From Pseudomonas bohemica (GTDB taxonomy: Bacteria > Pseudomonadota > Gammaproteobacteria > Pseudomonadales > Pseudomonadaceae), in the NCBI RefSeq assembly GCF_002934685.1, contig NZ_NKHL01000117.1, positions 42,991 through 106,990 of the forward strand: 64,000 nucleotides of DNA. Direction: 5' to 3'. Shown here piece by piece: positions 49,242 through 58,387 of the stretch. The notes beneath the pieces are model-generated. The model was not told where the DNA came from. It saw only the letters and a list, made by a program, of their open reading frames with translations, and searched no databases. The number at the start of each line of letters is the position of its first letter. Position 1 is the first letter of the stretch. Position numbers and translations under genes: made by a program.

Positions 49242-51641
49242 CTAGCGACTCGGCACCAACCTCAACACCTCTTTGCTATTGCCCGCCACATCCCCCTCAC
49301 TGAACCGCTCCGGCATGTACTGGCCGTTGACGTAGGCCTTTGCCTGATCGGCATAGTGCTTGTCGAACAGCACGCCGCTTTGCCCGACCGGGTTGATGCC
49401 GAGCGCGTGGGCGGGGTCGGCGAAGTCGATCAGGCGTCTTGTCGAAGGCCCGTAGGTCACCGGCCACGGCGCGGCGGTGATGCTTGCCGACAGATTGTTT
49501 GGCACTTCGTGAGTACCGGGTGCGGCGAACTTGCCGACGTTGAACAGCATATCCAGCGGTGGCTGGCGACCCAGTGGGTGTTCGTGAGTCAGGGTATGCG
49601 CCTTGCCCCATGTCCATTCGTCCGGGTTCACGCCGTACAACGATTTGAGATGTGAGACCGTCGCGTGCCAGGCCACTTTCACCGTGTTGTCGCGGTTTTC
49701 GGGGGCGGGGGAGTTGCGATTGTTCCACCACGGCGAATTCGCGTCTGCGGCCAGACGCGGCAATGCCATATCGATCACCCGCGTCGACAGCAGCGTCGCG
49801 AACATCCCGTCGCCCAGTTCGTCGTGGAAGGTCTGGTCGCTCAGGTTGAAGAGGAATTGATTGAACAGCGTCGCACCGACCGAATCCGCCGGGTAATCGC
49901 CTCTCCAGGCCGCAAGGCGTTCGATCAGATCGTGCTCTTCGGGGTCGCTGATGACCCGTCGCAGCACCGGAATCAGCGGTGTGAGAATCTGCGCGGCATA
50001 GTCAGTCTTAGTGCCCAGTTGCAGCGCCTTGCTATTTTCCAGGTTCCATTTCACTGAGTTGTCGCTCAGCTGTTTGTCCAGCTGGCGGCCCCGTTCCGCG
50101 AGGTTGTAGTAGCCGGGAATCTCCATGCCCGTGGGCGAAACCGGCTGGAAGTTGGCTGACACGATATAGCCGCGCGCAGGGTTTTCTTCCTGGGGGTTGG
50201 CGCTGAACGGGTAGAAGCCGTTCTTGTCCGCCTGATCGGCGCTTCCGTCGAGGATAAAGGTCGGGTCCACTCCGGTCGGGCGCCTGGGCAACTGCGCTGC
50301 CGCCCACCAGCCGATGTCGCCTTTGGCGTTGGCATAGACCACATTCAAGCCAGGCGATTGAATCTTCTCGGCGGCGCTGCGCATCTTGTTCAGCGTGTCC
50401 GCCCGGTTGGCTTCGTAGAAACCTTGCAGGATCGGGTTCTGCGACTCCAGGAACGACCACCACAGGGCAATGGGTGTGTCGGCGTGCTCCTGAATGCCGC
50501 TGGCGCTCAGGACGTCATTGACGATCGGGCCATGGGGCGACTGGCGCAAGGTAAACGTGACCGGCGACTCGCCTTTGACCTTGATCTGTTCCGTGCGCGA
50601 GGTCATGTCGATCCATGCGCCGTGGTACCAGATCTGATTGGAATTGTCGGGGTTGACCTTCTCGGCGATCAGGTCGACATCGTCGTTCTGAAACATGGTC
50701 AGGCTCCAGCCGAAATCCATGTTGTGGCCGAGCAGGGCGAACGGGTTGAGCGCCTGAAAATGCCCGTACAGCTCAAAATCCGGCGCCGACAAGTGCGCCT
50801 CGTACCAGACCGCAGGCACCGAGAAGCGAATGTGCGGGTCGCCTGCCAATATCGGCTTGCCGCTCTGGGTCCGGCTGCCCGACACCGCCCAGGCATTGCT
50901 GCCTTCGAATTGCGGGAGACCGACGTCTTCCAGCGCCTGCGCACTGAGCAGCGCCAGATCGCTCAGGCCTTTCCAGTCCTTGTTGCTCAGAACGGGGTTT
51001 GGGTGCAGCGCACCCTGAGGCTGCCAGTCCAGATCGAAGACTTTCAGGTAATCCGGGCCGAGTTGATCGCGAATGTAGGTCACCAGAGGGTCGGTACGAA
51101 ACGCGGCGGCGAAGCTGTACGCCAGATAGCCGCCGATGCTCAGGGTGTCTTCGGCGGTAAATGGTCGCTCGTCGATGCCCAGCACGTCGAATTCAATGGG
51201 TTTGGGGTGGCTCGTCTGATATTGGTTCACCCCGTCCAGATAGGCTTGCAGCGCCTTCCAGACGGGGGTGTTCTTGTCCTGACGGGCGACGTATTCGTCA
51301 GCGTGCTCGCGAATGCGCAGGCTGCGGAACAATTTGTCGGTGTTCACCAGTTTCGGTCCGAGCACTTCGGCCAGTTCACCACGGGCCAGTCGGCGCAGGA
51401 TCTCCATCTGGAACAGCCGATCCTGAGCATGGACATAGCCCAGCGTGCGGTACAGATCGTCCTGATTGTCGGCCTTGATGTGCGGCACCCCGCGCTCGTC
51501 GTAGCGCACACTGACCGGCGCATGAAGCTGGCTCAGGGAAATCTCGCCGTCGCGCACCGGCTGCTTGCTGTGGATATACCAGGCTCCGCCGCCTGCGATC
51601 AGGATGACCACAAGGGCGATGACGGAAAGGCTGCGTTTCAT
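49242..51641 (-). CDS. hacB: Penicillin/AHL acylase family protein, HacB-like
   Basis: 799-residue periplasmic Ntn-hydrolase precursor that should self-cleave into two chains. N-terminal signal anchor (SLSVIALVVILIAGGGAW), alpha-chain with VRYDERGVPHIKADNQDDL and GYVHAQDRLFQME, then the nucleophile Ser248 in FEGSNAWAVSGSRT, which becomes the beta-chain N-terminus. LGHNMDFGWSLTMFQNDDVD carries oxyanion-hole-type residues. In P. aeruginosa the gene next to spuH (PA0305) encodes the acyl-homoserine lactone acylase HacB, so position supports this name. Substrate (AHLs or other amides) is not proven. Confidence 0.88.
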   Translation of the reverse strand: MKRSLSVIALVVILIAGGGAWYIHSKQPVRDGEISLSQLHAPVSVRYDERGVPHIKADNQDDLYRTLGYVHAQDRLFQMEILRRLARGELAEVLGPKLVNTDKLFRSLRIREHADEYVARQDKNTPVWKALQAYLDGVNQYQTSHPKPIEFDVLGIDERPFTAEDTLSIGGYLAYSFAAAFRTDPLVTYIRDQLGPDYLKVFDLDWQPQGALHPNPVLSNKDWKGLSDLALLSAQALEDVGLPQFEGSNAWAVSGSRTQSGKPILAGDPHIRFSVPAVWYEAHLSAPDFELYGHFQALNPFALLGHNMDFGWSLTMFQNDDVDLIAEKVNPDNSNQIWYHGAWIDMTSRTEQIKVKGESPVTFTLRQSPHGPIVNDVLSASGIQEHADTPIALWWSFLESQNPILQGFYEANRADTLNKMRSAAEKIQSPGLNVVYANAKGDIGWWAAAQLPRRPTGVDPTFILDGSADQADKNGFYPFSANPQEENPARGYIVSANFQPVSPTGMEIPGYYNLAERGRQLDKQLSDNSVKWNLENSKALQLGTKTDYAAQILTPLIPVLRRVISDPEEHDLIERLAAWRGDYPADSVGATLFNQFLFNLSDQTFHDELGDGMFATLLSTRVIDMALPRLAADANSPWWNNRNSPAPENRDNTVKVAWHATVSHLKSLYGVNPDEWTWGKAHTLTHEHPLGRQPPLDMLFNVGKFAAPGTHEVPNNLSASITAAPWPVTYGPSTRRLIDFADPAHALGINPVGQSGVLFDKHYADQAKAYVNGQYMPERFSEGDVAGNSKEVLRLVPSR

Positions 51642-51874
51642 CCGGCGGCTCGAAAAATCAGTGAGAAGCCCGGAAGGCTACAGATTTGTGGCTTGGCTGT
51701 GTAGCCGCTCATGGCGCCAGACATCGTAGGCGCGCTTGCCCGCGATGGCAGGTTACGTGATGTGTCTGACACACCGCCGCGCCCTATTCGTGGGTAAGCG
51801 CGCTCCTACAGGTTCGACAGTGAGTCGGTTTGGGATTGGGTTAAGCTTGCTCCAACTCAACCAGAGTCCTCCCC

Positions 51875-52789
51875 ATGCGAATTTCACCCTGCGGCCTGGC
51901 GCTGTTACTGACACTGGCCTGCTCCCATGCGTTGGCCTTCACGGGTCCTAAACCCGGTGATGTCGTTGAGGTCAGCCTCGAACAGGTGCATCCGACTCAG
52001 GCAGTCATCGGTTTCGATCAGGTCTATTACAAGCTCGAACGCTTCGCCAAGGATCGGCAGAAGCTGTTTGACGAGATCTGCGAGAACAACGGCCAGGACG
52101 AGGCCAAGCCAATCAATGACAGCGCTGATCCGCTGAGACCGGAAAGCTTCGCCTGCAAGGACCAGCCAAACGCGCATCCGCAGGAGATGAGCACCGTGGT
52201 GGTCGGCCCCGACGGCCAGTTCTATCTCACCGACGGGCATCACATTTTCAGCGCGCTCTGGGAGCAAGCTGGTGCCGGCCCGCAGATGAAGATGAACGTG
52301 CGGGTTACCGACGTTTTCAGCGACAGCGCGGACATGGCGACTTTCTGGACGCGGATGCAGCAGGCGCACAAGGTCTGGCTCAAGGACGGCAACGGACAGT
52401 CGATTTCCCCCGATCAGTTGCCCGCGCATGTCGGCTTGCAATCGATGCACAATGACATCCTGCGCAGCGTGGTTTATTTCGTTCGCGGCGCGGCTTACGA
52501 CAAGCCGACGTCAGGCGACGTTTCGCCGGAATTCCTGGAGTTTTACTGGGCCGATTGGCTGCGGGGCCAGCTTGAGCTTGCTGACTTCAATCTCAGCGAG
52601 CGCAGCGGCTACCACCGGGCGTTGCAGGTGGCGAGCGATCTGATGGTCAAACCGCCGTTGAGCAAGCCGGTGGGCGGCGGCATGACGGCCAAACAGCTGG
52701 GTGGCTTCAAGTCGGTCAGGCGCAAAGTATTGACCGAGACAGCTAATGAAAAACTGCCGCTGGTGATTGATTACAAGGATACCCATTGA
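51875..52789 (+). CDS. Secreted ParB/Srx-fold protein (ParBc_2-like)
   Basis: 304 residues with signal peptide (LALLLTLACSHALA), hence periplasmic rather than a chromosome-partition protein. VVEVSLEQVHPTQAVIGFDQ and YLTDGHHIFSALWEQAGAG follow the pattern of the putative ParB-like nuclease family. The GHH motif is where the ParB/sulfiredoxin fold binds nucleotide. Function unknown. Stands alone. The ribosome binding site before ATG 51875 is weak. Confidence 0.8.
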   Translation: MRISPCGLALLLTLACSHALAFTGPKPGDVVEVSLEQVHPTQAVIGFDQVYYKLERFAKDRQKLFDEICENNGQDEAKPINDSADPLRPESFACKDQPNAHPQEMSTVVVGPDGQFYLTDGHHIFSALWEQAGAGPQMKMNVRVTDVFSDSADMATFWTRMQQAHKVWLKDGNGQSISPDQLPAHVGLQSMHNDILRSVVYFVRGAAYDKPTSGDVSPEFLEFYWADWLRGQLELADFNLSERSGYHRALQVASDLMVKPPLSKPVGGGMTAKQLGGFKSVRRKVLTETANEKLPLVIDYKDTH

Positions 52790-52880
52790 ATCCTTGAGTT
52801 GAACCGCAATGGTTGCCCTGAGGCAGGATCACCCCCCCGCACCGCTCCACAGGGAAAATGCGGTGCCCCAGGGATATGGG

Positions 52881-53468
52881 TCAGCCGGCACCTGACCACG
52901 GGCAATAACACCCCACCGCCATCGTGTGCGTCGCATCGACCGGTCGATCTGCCTCGAGCGCCTGTAGAATCGGCTCGATGAAACTGTTCTGCGAATTGCA
53001 CACCAGCCCTTCGCTATACGGCCCGAAATAGGCGAGGTGGCCTTGTCGGTCCCAGATCGCCACGGCCGGGGTTGAAGTAATGCGCTCGGCCCCCGGCAGA
53101 CTGTCCAGAAGCTTGATGGCGCTCAAATTCGCGGGCAGTTGTCCGTGAGTCCCTGGCTTTTGCAATGCGTAGAAATCCACGCCGCCACCCCCCGCAAAGT
53201 GCTCGACCAACTCGCTCAGGTGCTGCTGATTGCCGACGCTGCATGGGCAGGCCGGATCCCAGATGTGCACCACACGAATCCGCCCCGGCCCGGCCAGTTC
53301 GGGCGGCAGCCGCAATGTATCTCCTGCAAACAACGCCGTTTGTTCACTGAACGCACGCACGTATCGAGCCTCAAACCATTTGTAACCCAGCCACAAGGCT
53401 GCCGCACAGACCACGGCGATCAGCGCGAGCAATACGGTGCGACGTCGGGCGAGTGAAGGAGCAGTCAT
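52881..53468 (-). CDS. Membrane-anchored thioredoxin-like protein (DUF6436 type)
   Basis: 195 residues: one N-terminal helix (RRTVLLALIAVVCAAALWLGY), then a thioredoxin-like domain. HIWDPACPCSVGNQQHLSEL has a CxC where thioredoxins have CxxC, and STPAVAIWDRQGHLAYFGPY carries the cis-Pro. Two more Cys near the end (GCYCPW). Probably faces the periplasm. I use ATG 53468; the frame extends to 53528 but the extra residues are unlikely. Role unknown. Confidence 0.8.
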   Translation of the reverse strand: MTAPSLARRRTVLLALIAVVCAAALWLGYKWFEARYVRAFSEQTALFAGDTLRLPPELAGPGRIRVVHIWDPACPCSVGNQQHLSELVEHFAGGGGVDFYALQKPGTHGQLPANLSAIKLLDSLPGAERITSTPAVAIWDRQGHLAYFGPYSEGLVCNSQNSFIEPILQALEADRPVDATHTMAVGCYCPWSGAG

Positions 53469-53569
53469 GGGCTGGCTTCGATTGGGGTGACGTAGCTTGC
53501 CACGCCTGTGAGGACGGAAGAAACTCACGAGGATGCGTCACTTGTGAGTTTCTATCTGCCTGATGTGGA

Positions 53570-54517
53570 ATGCCGATGCCCAACACGTTCGACCCCGATC
53601 ACCTGCGCGCCGGCCTGCAACCGCTGAGTGCAAAGCTGGCGCCCACGCAGGAGGAGCTTGCTTACCAGCGCTTCTACAGCCTGGAGGGGCTTGGGCGTGA
53701 CGGGCGGGTCAGCAGTCGCCTGGGCCGTTTCGAGATTGGCGGCTACGAGATCGTCACCCAACTGTGGGCCCCGGAACATCCGGTGGCGACGCTGGTGCTG
53801 GTGCACGGGTTCTACGACCATATGGGGCTGTATCGGCATGTCATCGAGTGGGCGCTGGAGCTCGGCTTTGCGGTGATTTCCTGCGATTTACCGGGGCATG
53901 GCCTGTCCAGTGGCCCTCGGGCAAGCATCACCGATTTTGTCGAGTATCAGGTGGTGCTCGACCGGCTGTTCGCCGAGGCAGACATCCTGCAGCTGCCCAA
54001 ACCCTGGCACCTCTGCGGGCAAAGCACCGGCGGAGCGATCGTGATCGACCATCTGCTCAATCATGGGGACGAAAGCCCGGCGCAAGGGCAGTCGATTTTA
54101 CTCGCGCCGCTGGTCCGGCCGCGTGGCTGGGCCTGGTCCAAGGTTAGCTATTACCTGCTGCGTGCCTTCGTCAAAGGCATCGACCGACGCTTCAGCGAGA
54201 ACTCCAATGCGCCTGCCTTCCTGCCGTTTCTGATGGCCGACCCGTTGCAACCCCGGCGCTTGCCGACCGTCTGGGTGGGCGCGCTGGCCAAGTGGATCGA
54301 GCGCATCGAAAACGCCCCGCGCAGCCGACGCAGCCCACTGATCGTGCAGGGCGAGTCGGACATGACCGTGGACTGGAGTCATAACCTGGCGGTGCTCAAC
54401 GACAAATTCGACCACCCTCAGATCTTCATGCTGCACGAAGCACGGCATCATCTTGCCAACGAACTGCCAGAGTTGAGGGCGCAGTTTTTCGGGTTTTTGA
54501 CGCAGCGGATGGGGTAG
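53570..54517 (+). CDS. Alpha/beta hydrolase, monoglyceride-lipase-like
   Basis: 315 residues. LVLVHGFYDHMGLYRHVIEW gives the oxyanion hole, DLPGHGLSSGPRASI is the usual loop, and the nucleophile Ser lies in LCGQSTGGAIV. Asp is likely in IVQGESDMTVDW and His in HEARHHLANE. This is the serine aminopeptidase/monoacylglycerol lipase (Hydrolase_4) group. No signal peptide, so cytosolic. Two in-frame ATGs (53570, 53576) are equally usable. Substrate unknown. Confidence 0.85.
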   Translation: MPMPNTFDPDHLRAGLQPLSAKLAPTQEELAYQRFYSLEGLGRDGRVSSRLGRFEIGGYEIVTQLWAPEHPVATLVLVHGFYDHMGLYRHVIEWALELGFAVISCDLPGHGLSSGPRASITDFVEYQVVLDRLFAEADILQLPKPWHLCGQSTGGAIVIDHLLNHGDESPAQGQSILLAPLVRPRGWAWSKVSYYLLRAFVKGIDRRFSENSNAPAFLPFLMADPLQPRRLPTVWVGALAKWIERIENAPRSRRSPLIVQGESDMTVDWSHNLAVLNDKFDHPQIFMLHEARHHLANELPELRAQFFGFLTQRMG

Positions 54518-54537
54518 GTCGCTAAGCGAAGATGCGG

Positions 54538-55278
54538 TTACTTCACACTCTGGCCCACCGCCAACCCCGCTCGAATCGCGGCCAGCGCTGCCTGATAATA
54601 GGCCTTGCCTTCGTGGGATTCGGCAAAGGTCGAGAACTCTTCCAGCTCTGCGTCGGACAGGTCGCGATAGACGTACAGCAGCGTGTTGTTCATGTCATTG
54701 GCGATCTGCGCCATCAGTCGTTGGCGCTGGCCGTCGAGCATGCCCTGGGTCGAACCGCCCCCCATCAACCCCGGAATCATCGAACTCAGGCTGTCCGCCG
54801 CCACGCCGGCAATCGCCAGGCTGACTTCGGCGCCGGCTTCCTTGGCGGGGAGGGCGTTGGCCAGATGGCCGATGATCAACATGCGGTTGTCACTGGCCTG
54901 CATCTTTGGCAAGCCTTGCGCGTTTTTCGCCAGTTGATCGGGCCGGGTTGCGGTCAGCTCGGCATTGACGATCTTGCGGCCCAGGGGGGACTGGAAGAAT
55001 TGCAGCGCAGGGTTCGGATCCTGCAACGTCTGCCGCAGTTTTTGCTCGGCGCGCTGATCCATCGCCTGTGGCGCGAAGCGCTGATTGCTGTTGTTGACCA
55101 GCGCATCGAACACGGCCGGCGGCAGGCTGTTTTTGTAGCGCTGTTGCGCGGCATTGAGAGCGTCGTTGAAATGCGCGCGTTGTTCTGGCCAGCCGGCGAC
55201 CTTGTACAACTGGTCGTGGCCGTCTGCCCAGGCGGGCATGGTGCAGAACATCAACAGCAGGAAAAACAGACGGCGCAT
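54538..55278 (-). CDS. DUF2059 domain-containing periplasmic protein
   Basis: 246 residues with signal peptide (LFFLLLMFCTMPAWA). The C-terminal half has YVYRDLSDAELEEFSTFAES then HEGKAYYQAALAAIRAG, the DUF2059 pattern. A Gly-rich MIPGLMGGGSTQGM stretch lies mid-protein. ATG 55278 begins the signal peptide. The frame extends upstream to 55356 without supporting features. Function unknown. Confidence 0.82.
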   Translation of the reverse strand: MRRLFFLLLMFCTMPAWADGHDQLYKVAGWPEQRAHFNDALNAAQQRYKNSLPPAVFDALVNNSNQRFAPQAMDQRAEQKLRQTLQDPNPALQFFQSPLGRKIVNAELTATRPDQLAKNAQGLPKMQASDNRMLIIGHLANALPAKEAGAEVSLAIAGVAADSLSSMIPGLMGGGSTQGMLDGQRQRLMAQIANDMNNTLLYVYRDLSDAELEEFSTFAESHEGKAYYQAALAAIRAGLAVGQSVK

Positions 55279-55474
55279 TAGAGACTCCTGTCGGCAGGCC
55301 GCTATTCTCGGCGGGGCGGCGGGGATTTGTCGAGTTAACAAGTTGCCAGACCCCAAGAAAAACCGTGGGTTCGGCGATCCTGCGTGTAAAACGGTTGCAG
55401 GGTTTTAGCCGCGCAAAAATATTCTTTCGCCGGCAGACCGCGGGCTCTGTTGGATTGATCGGCGTGTGGATACT

Positions 55475-56116
55475 ATGCGCGCCATGCACATATCCCCTGA
55501 TCAAGCACTGCTGACAAGAATCGTCGACGACCTGGCCGAGCGTGGCTGGTCGCAGCAGGACATCTTTCTACCTCAAGCGCTGACCCGCGAACTGGCCCTT
55601 GAGTGTCGCAAACGCGCGGCCGAAGGCGAGCTGGCCCCGGCGGCGGTCGGGCGCGGCCCTGCCCAGGAAGTGCGCGAGGGGATTCGTGGCGATCACATCC
55701 AGTGGCTTGAACCGGGTCAGGCCGAGCCGTGCGATCGGTATCTGCAGTTGATGGACAGCTTGCGACAGGCACTCAATCGCGGGCTGTTTCTGGGGCTGGA
55801 AGATTTCGAAGCCCACTTCGCGATGTATCCGCCGGGAGCGTTTTATCGCAGGCACGTCGACCGCTTTCGCGACGATGACAAGCGCATGGTCTCGGCGGTG
55901 ATCTATCTCAACGATCCCTGCTGGCAGCCCGAAGACGGCGGGCAGTTGCGCATGTTCTTCAAGGACGGGGTAGAGCACGATGTGCAACCGGTTGGCGGGT
56001 GTCTGGTGGTGTTTCTGTCGGGCGACATGCCCCATGAAGTGCTGCCTGCCACGCGGGATCGTCTGTCGCTGACCGGCTGGTTCCGGCGGCGGGGGAATGA
56101 GCCGTTTGAGTTGTAG
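55475..56116 (+). CDS. 2OG-Fe(II) oxygenase superfamily protein
   Basis: 213 residues, prolyl-4-hydroxylase-like double-stranded beta-helix. Iron ligands appear as FYRRHVDRFRDDD (His-x-Asp) and GDMPHEVLPATRDRLSLTGW (distal His and 2-oxoglutarate-binding Arg). VIYLNDPCWQPEDGGQLRMF is typical. Cytosolic. GTGGA sits five bases before ATG 55475, so I prefer it to ATG 55484. Substrate unknown. Confidence 0.85.
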   Translation: MRAMHISPDQALLTRIVDDLAERGWSQQDIFLPQALTRELALECRKRAAEGELAPAAVGRGPAQEVREGIRGDHIQWLEPGQAEPCDRYLQLMDSLRQALNRGLFLGLEDFEAHFAMYPPGAFYRRHVDRFRDDDKRMVSAVIYLNDPCWQPEDGGQLRMFFKDGVEHDVQPVGGCLVVFLSGDMPHEVLPATRDRLSLTGWFRRRGNEPFEL

Positions 56117-56317
56117 AAGCCGACGCAATTCAAAGCTCGTACAAGAGCATCGCCAAACATGAAACCTTCTATATAAAGCCACTCTTACCGCGCCTGGAAT
56201 CCCGGATCCGACTAAGGTCAATACCGCGCCAAGGCGTTTGCCTCGAAGCCTCCTGAACCGAGCCTTCAGGCTCACGGTCCCAGTTGAGCATCTATAACAA
56301 CCAAAACGGGAGAGATC

Positions 56318-56755
56318 ATGAAGACCTTATTTGCAAGAACTGCCCTTGCTGGCCTGCTGTTGGGCTCGGCATTCATGGCGCAGGCGGCCGACGTGCCGCG
56401 TACGCCGTCGCCCGCCGGGGCCGAGGTCTACATCATCTCGCCCAAGGATGGAGCGGTGGTCAGCGGCGCGTTCAAGGTTCAGTTCGGGCTCAAGGGGATG
56501 GGTGTCGCGCCTGCGGGCGTCGATGTGCCAGAGACCGGGCATCATCACCTGCTGATCGACGTCAAGGATCAGCCCGACATGAACGCGCCGCTGCCGACCA
56601 CCGATAACATCCGCCATTTCGGCAAAGGCCAGACCGAAACGGAACTCAACCTCACCCCAGGCCAACACACCCTGCAATTGCTGGTCGGTGACAAGAACCA
56701 CGTGCCGCTGAGCCCGGTGGTCGAGTCGCAGAAGATCACGGTCACCGTGAAGTGA
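56318..56755 (+). CDS. DUF4399 domain-containing periplasmic protein
   Basis: 145 residues: signal peptide (ALAGLLLGSAFMAQAAD) and a single beta-rich domain with VYIISPKDGAVVSGAFKVQF and GHHHLLIDV, then FGKGQTETELNLTPGQHTLQ. The HHH motif is characteristic of DUF4399. GGGAGAG precedes the ATG. Convergent with serA. Function unknown. Confidence 0.85.
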   Translation: MKTLFARTALAGLLLGSAFMAQAADVPRTPSPAGAEVYIISPKDGAVVSGAFKVQFGLKGMGVAPAGVDVPETGHHHLLIDVKDQPDMNAPLPTTDNIRHFGKGQTETELNLTPGQHTLQLLVGDKNHVPLSPVVESQKITVTVK

Positions 56756-56908
56756 TGTCCGATTGCGAACTCGATCAACGGTAGGGGCGCTTGCCCGCGT
56801 TCTGGCGTGTCAGATGCGGATATGTTGACTGAAACCATGCAATCGTACCGCCGCTGCCAGACCAAGCGCGCTTCTATGAGATAAAGCGTCGACATTATGC
56901 GCAGGCAC

Positions 56909-56937
56909 AAAAAAGGAGACTCGAAAGTCTCCTTTTT
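56909..56937 (-). terminator. Terminator of serA
   Basis: AAAAAGGAGACT, a TTCGA-type loop, AGTCTCCTTTTT: 12-bp near-perfect stem ending in T on both strands, between convergent genes. Confidence 0.9.
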
Positions 56938-56957
56938 CACGGCCCTGAAACAGCGGC

Positions 56958-58187
56958 TTAGAACAGGACGCGGCTGCGGATGGTGCCTTTGATGTGTTGC
57001 AGCTTCTCTTGCGCCAGGTCCGAATACTCGGCGTCGACGTCGATGACCACGTAACCGACTTTCTCGTTGGTCTGCAGGAACTGACCGGAGATGTTGATGC
57101 CGTTTTCCGCGAACACCTTGTTGATCTCGCTGAGCACGCCCGGAATGTTCTCGTGGATGTGCAGCAGGCGGTGCTTGCCAGGGTGAGCCGGCAGGGCCAC
57201 TTCCGGGAAGTTGACCGAGGACACCGACGTACCGTTGTCGCTGTACTTGACCAGCTTCTCTGCCACTTCCAGACCGATGTTGGCCTGCGCCTCGGCAGTC
57301 GAGCCACCGATGTGCGGTGTCAGGATCACGTTGTCCAGGCCGCGCAGCGGGCTTTCGAAGATGTCGTCGTTGGAGCGCGGCTCGACCGGGAACACGTCGA
57401 TCGCGGCGCCGATCAGGTGCTGGTCCTTGATCGCACGGGCCAGCGCTTCCAGTTCCACCACGGTGCCGCGCGCGGCGTTGATCAGGATCGCGCCTTTCTT
57501 CATCGCGCGGATTTCTTTCTCGCCGATCATCCATTGAGTGGATGGCAGCTCAGGCACATGCAGAGAAACGATGTCGGCCAGACCCAACAGCTCGTTCAGG
57601 CTCGACACCTGAGTGGCGTTGCCCAGTGGCAGCTTGGTCAGCGGGTCGAAGAAGAAAACCTGCATGCCCAGGCTTTCGGCCAGGACCGACAACTGAGTAC
57701 CGATCGAGCCGTAGCCGATGATGCCCAGCTTCTTGCCACGAATCTCGAAGGAGTTGGCAGCGCTCTTGATCCAGCCACCGCGATGGCAGGAAGCGTTTTT
57801 CTCGGGGATGCCGCGCAACAGCAGGATCGCCTCGGCCAGCACCAGTTCGGCGACCGAACGGGTGTTGGAGTACGGCGCGTTGAACACGGCGATACCGCGC
57901 TCGCGGGCAGCGTCCAGGTCAACCTGGTTGGTACCGATGCAGAAGCAGCCAACCGCGACCAGTTTCTTGGCGCTGTCGAAGATTTCTTCGGTCAGTTGGG
58001 TGCGAGAGCGAATGCCGACGAAGTGAGCGTCGGCAATCTTTTCCTTCAGTTCGGCTTCCGGCAGAGACTTGGTGTGGTACTCGATGCTGGTGTAACCGGC
58101 GGCCTTGAGGACGTCGACTGCGGATTGATGAACGCCTTCGAGAAGAAGGAACTTGATCTTGCTCTTGTCGAGGGAAGTCTTGCTCAT
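56958..58187 (-). CDS. serA: D-3-phosphoglycerate dehydrogenase
   Basis: First step of serine synthesis; also able to reduce 2-oxoglutarate to D-2-hydroxyglutarate in Pseudomonas. 409 residues, the E. coli-like type with C-terminal ACT domain (VGYVVIDVDAEYSDLAQEKL). NAD-binding IGYGSIGTQLSVLAESLGM. Catalytic Arg in ILINAARGTVVE, Glu in EPRSND and His in VILTPHIGGSTAEAQ. Divergent from the D-2-hydroxyglutarate dehydrogenase gene, with a compact 200-base shared promoter. Confidence 0.97.
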   Translation of the reverse strand: MSKTSLDKSKIKFLLLEGVHQSAVDVLKAAGYTSIEYHTKSLPEAELKEKIADAHFVGIRSRTQLTEEIFDSAKKLVAVGCFCIGTNQVDLDAARERGIAVFNAPYSNTRSVAELVLAEAILLLRGIPEKNASCHRGGWIKSAANSFEIRGKKLGIIGYGSIGTQLSVLAESLGMQVFFFDPLTKLPLGNATQVSSLNELLGLADIVSLHVPELPSTQWMIGEKEIRAMKKGAILINAARGTVVELEALARAIKDQHLIGAAIDVFPVEPRSNDDIFESPLRGLDNVILTPHIGGSTAEAQANIGLEVAEKLVKYSDNGTSVSSVNFPEVALPAHPGKHRLLHIHENIPGVLSEINKVFAENGINISGQFLQTNEKVGYVVIDVDAEYSDLAQEKLQHIKGTIRSRVLF

Positions 58188-58300
58188 CTGCGTAAACCTG
58201 TGTCCCGGAGAAAAATGGCAGGGAGTGGACAGCGCACGCTGGCCTCACGGCGCAACGGCGCCTTCGCAGGTCGGCCTCAGGCACGTCTCTGCGGGGGCGG

Positions 58301-58312
58301 TATGCTAGCATA
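58301..58312. promoter_or_regulatory. 12-bp perfect palindrome, possible shared -10, serA/D2HGDH
   Basis: TATGCTAGCATA reads the same on both strands and supplies a TATGCT -10-like element in each direction. It lies 114 bases from serA and 76 bases from the dehydrogenase ATG. Matching -35 elements are poor, so it may instead be an operator. Confidence 0.4.
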
Positions 58313-58387
58313 TGTGCCCCGCTAAATACCCCTTCCTGCGACGTGAGCCGTTCTCAGGATGACCATGAATCGTTCGAGAGTTCCTTG

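Noticed and set aside
51875..52789. Chromosome-partition protein ParB
   Set aside because: It has a signal peptide, lacks a helix-turn-helix and is not next to parA; only the ParB/Srx-type fold is shared.
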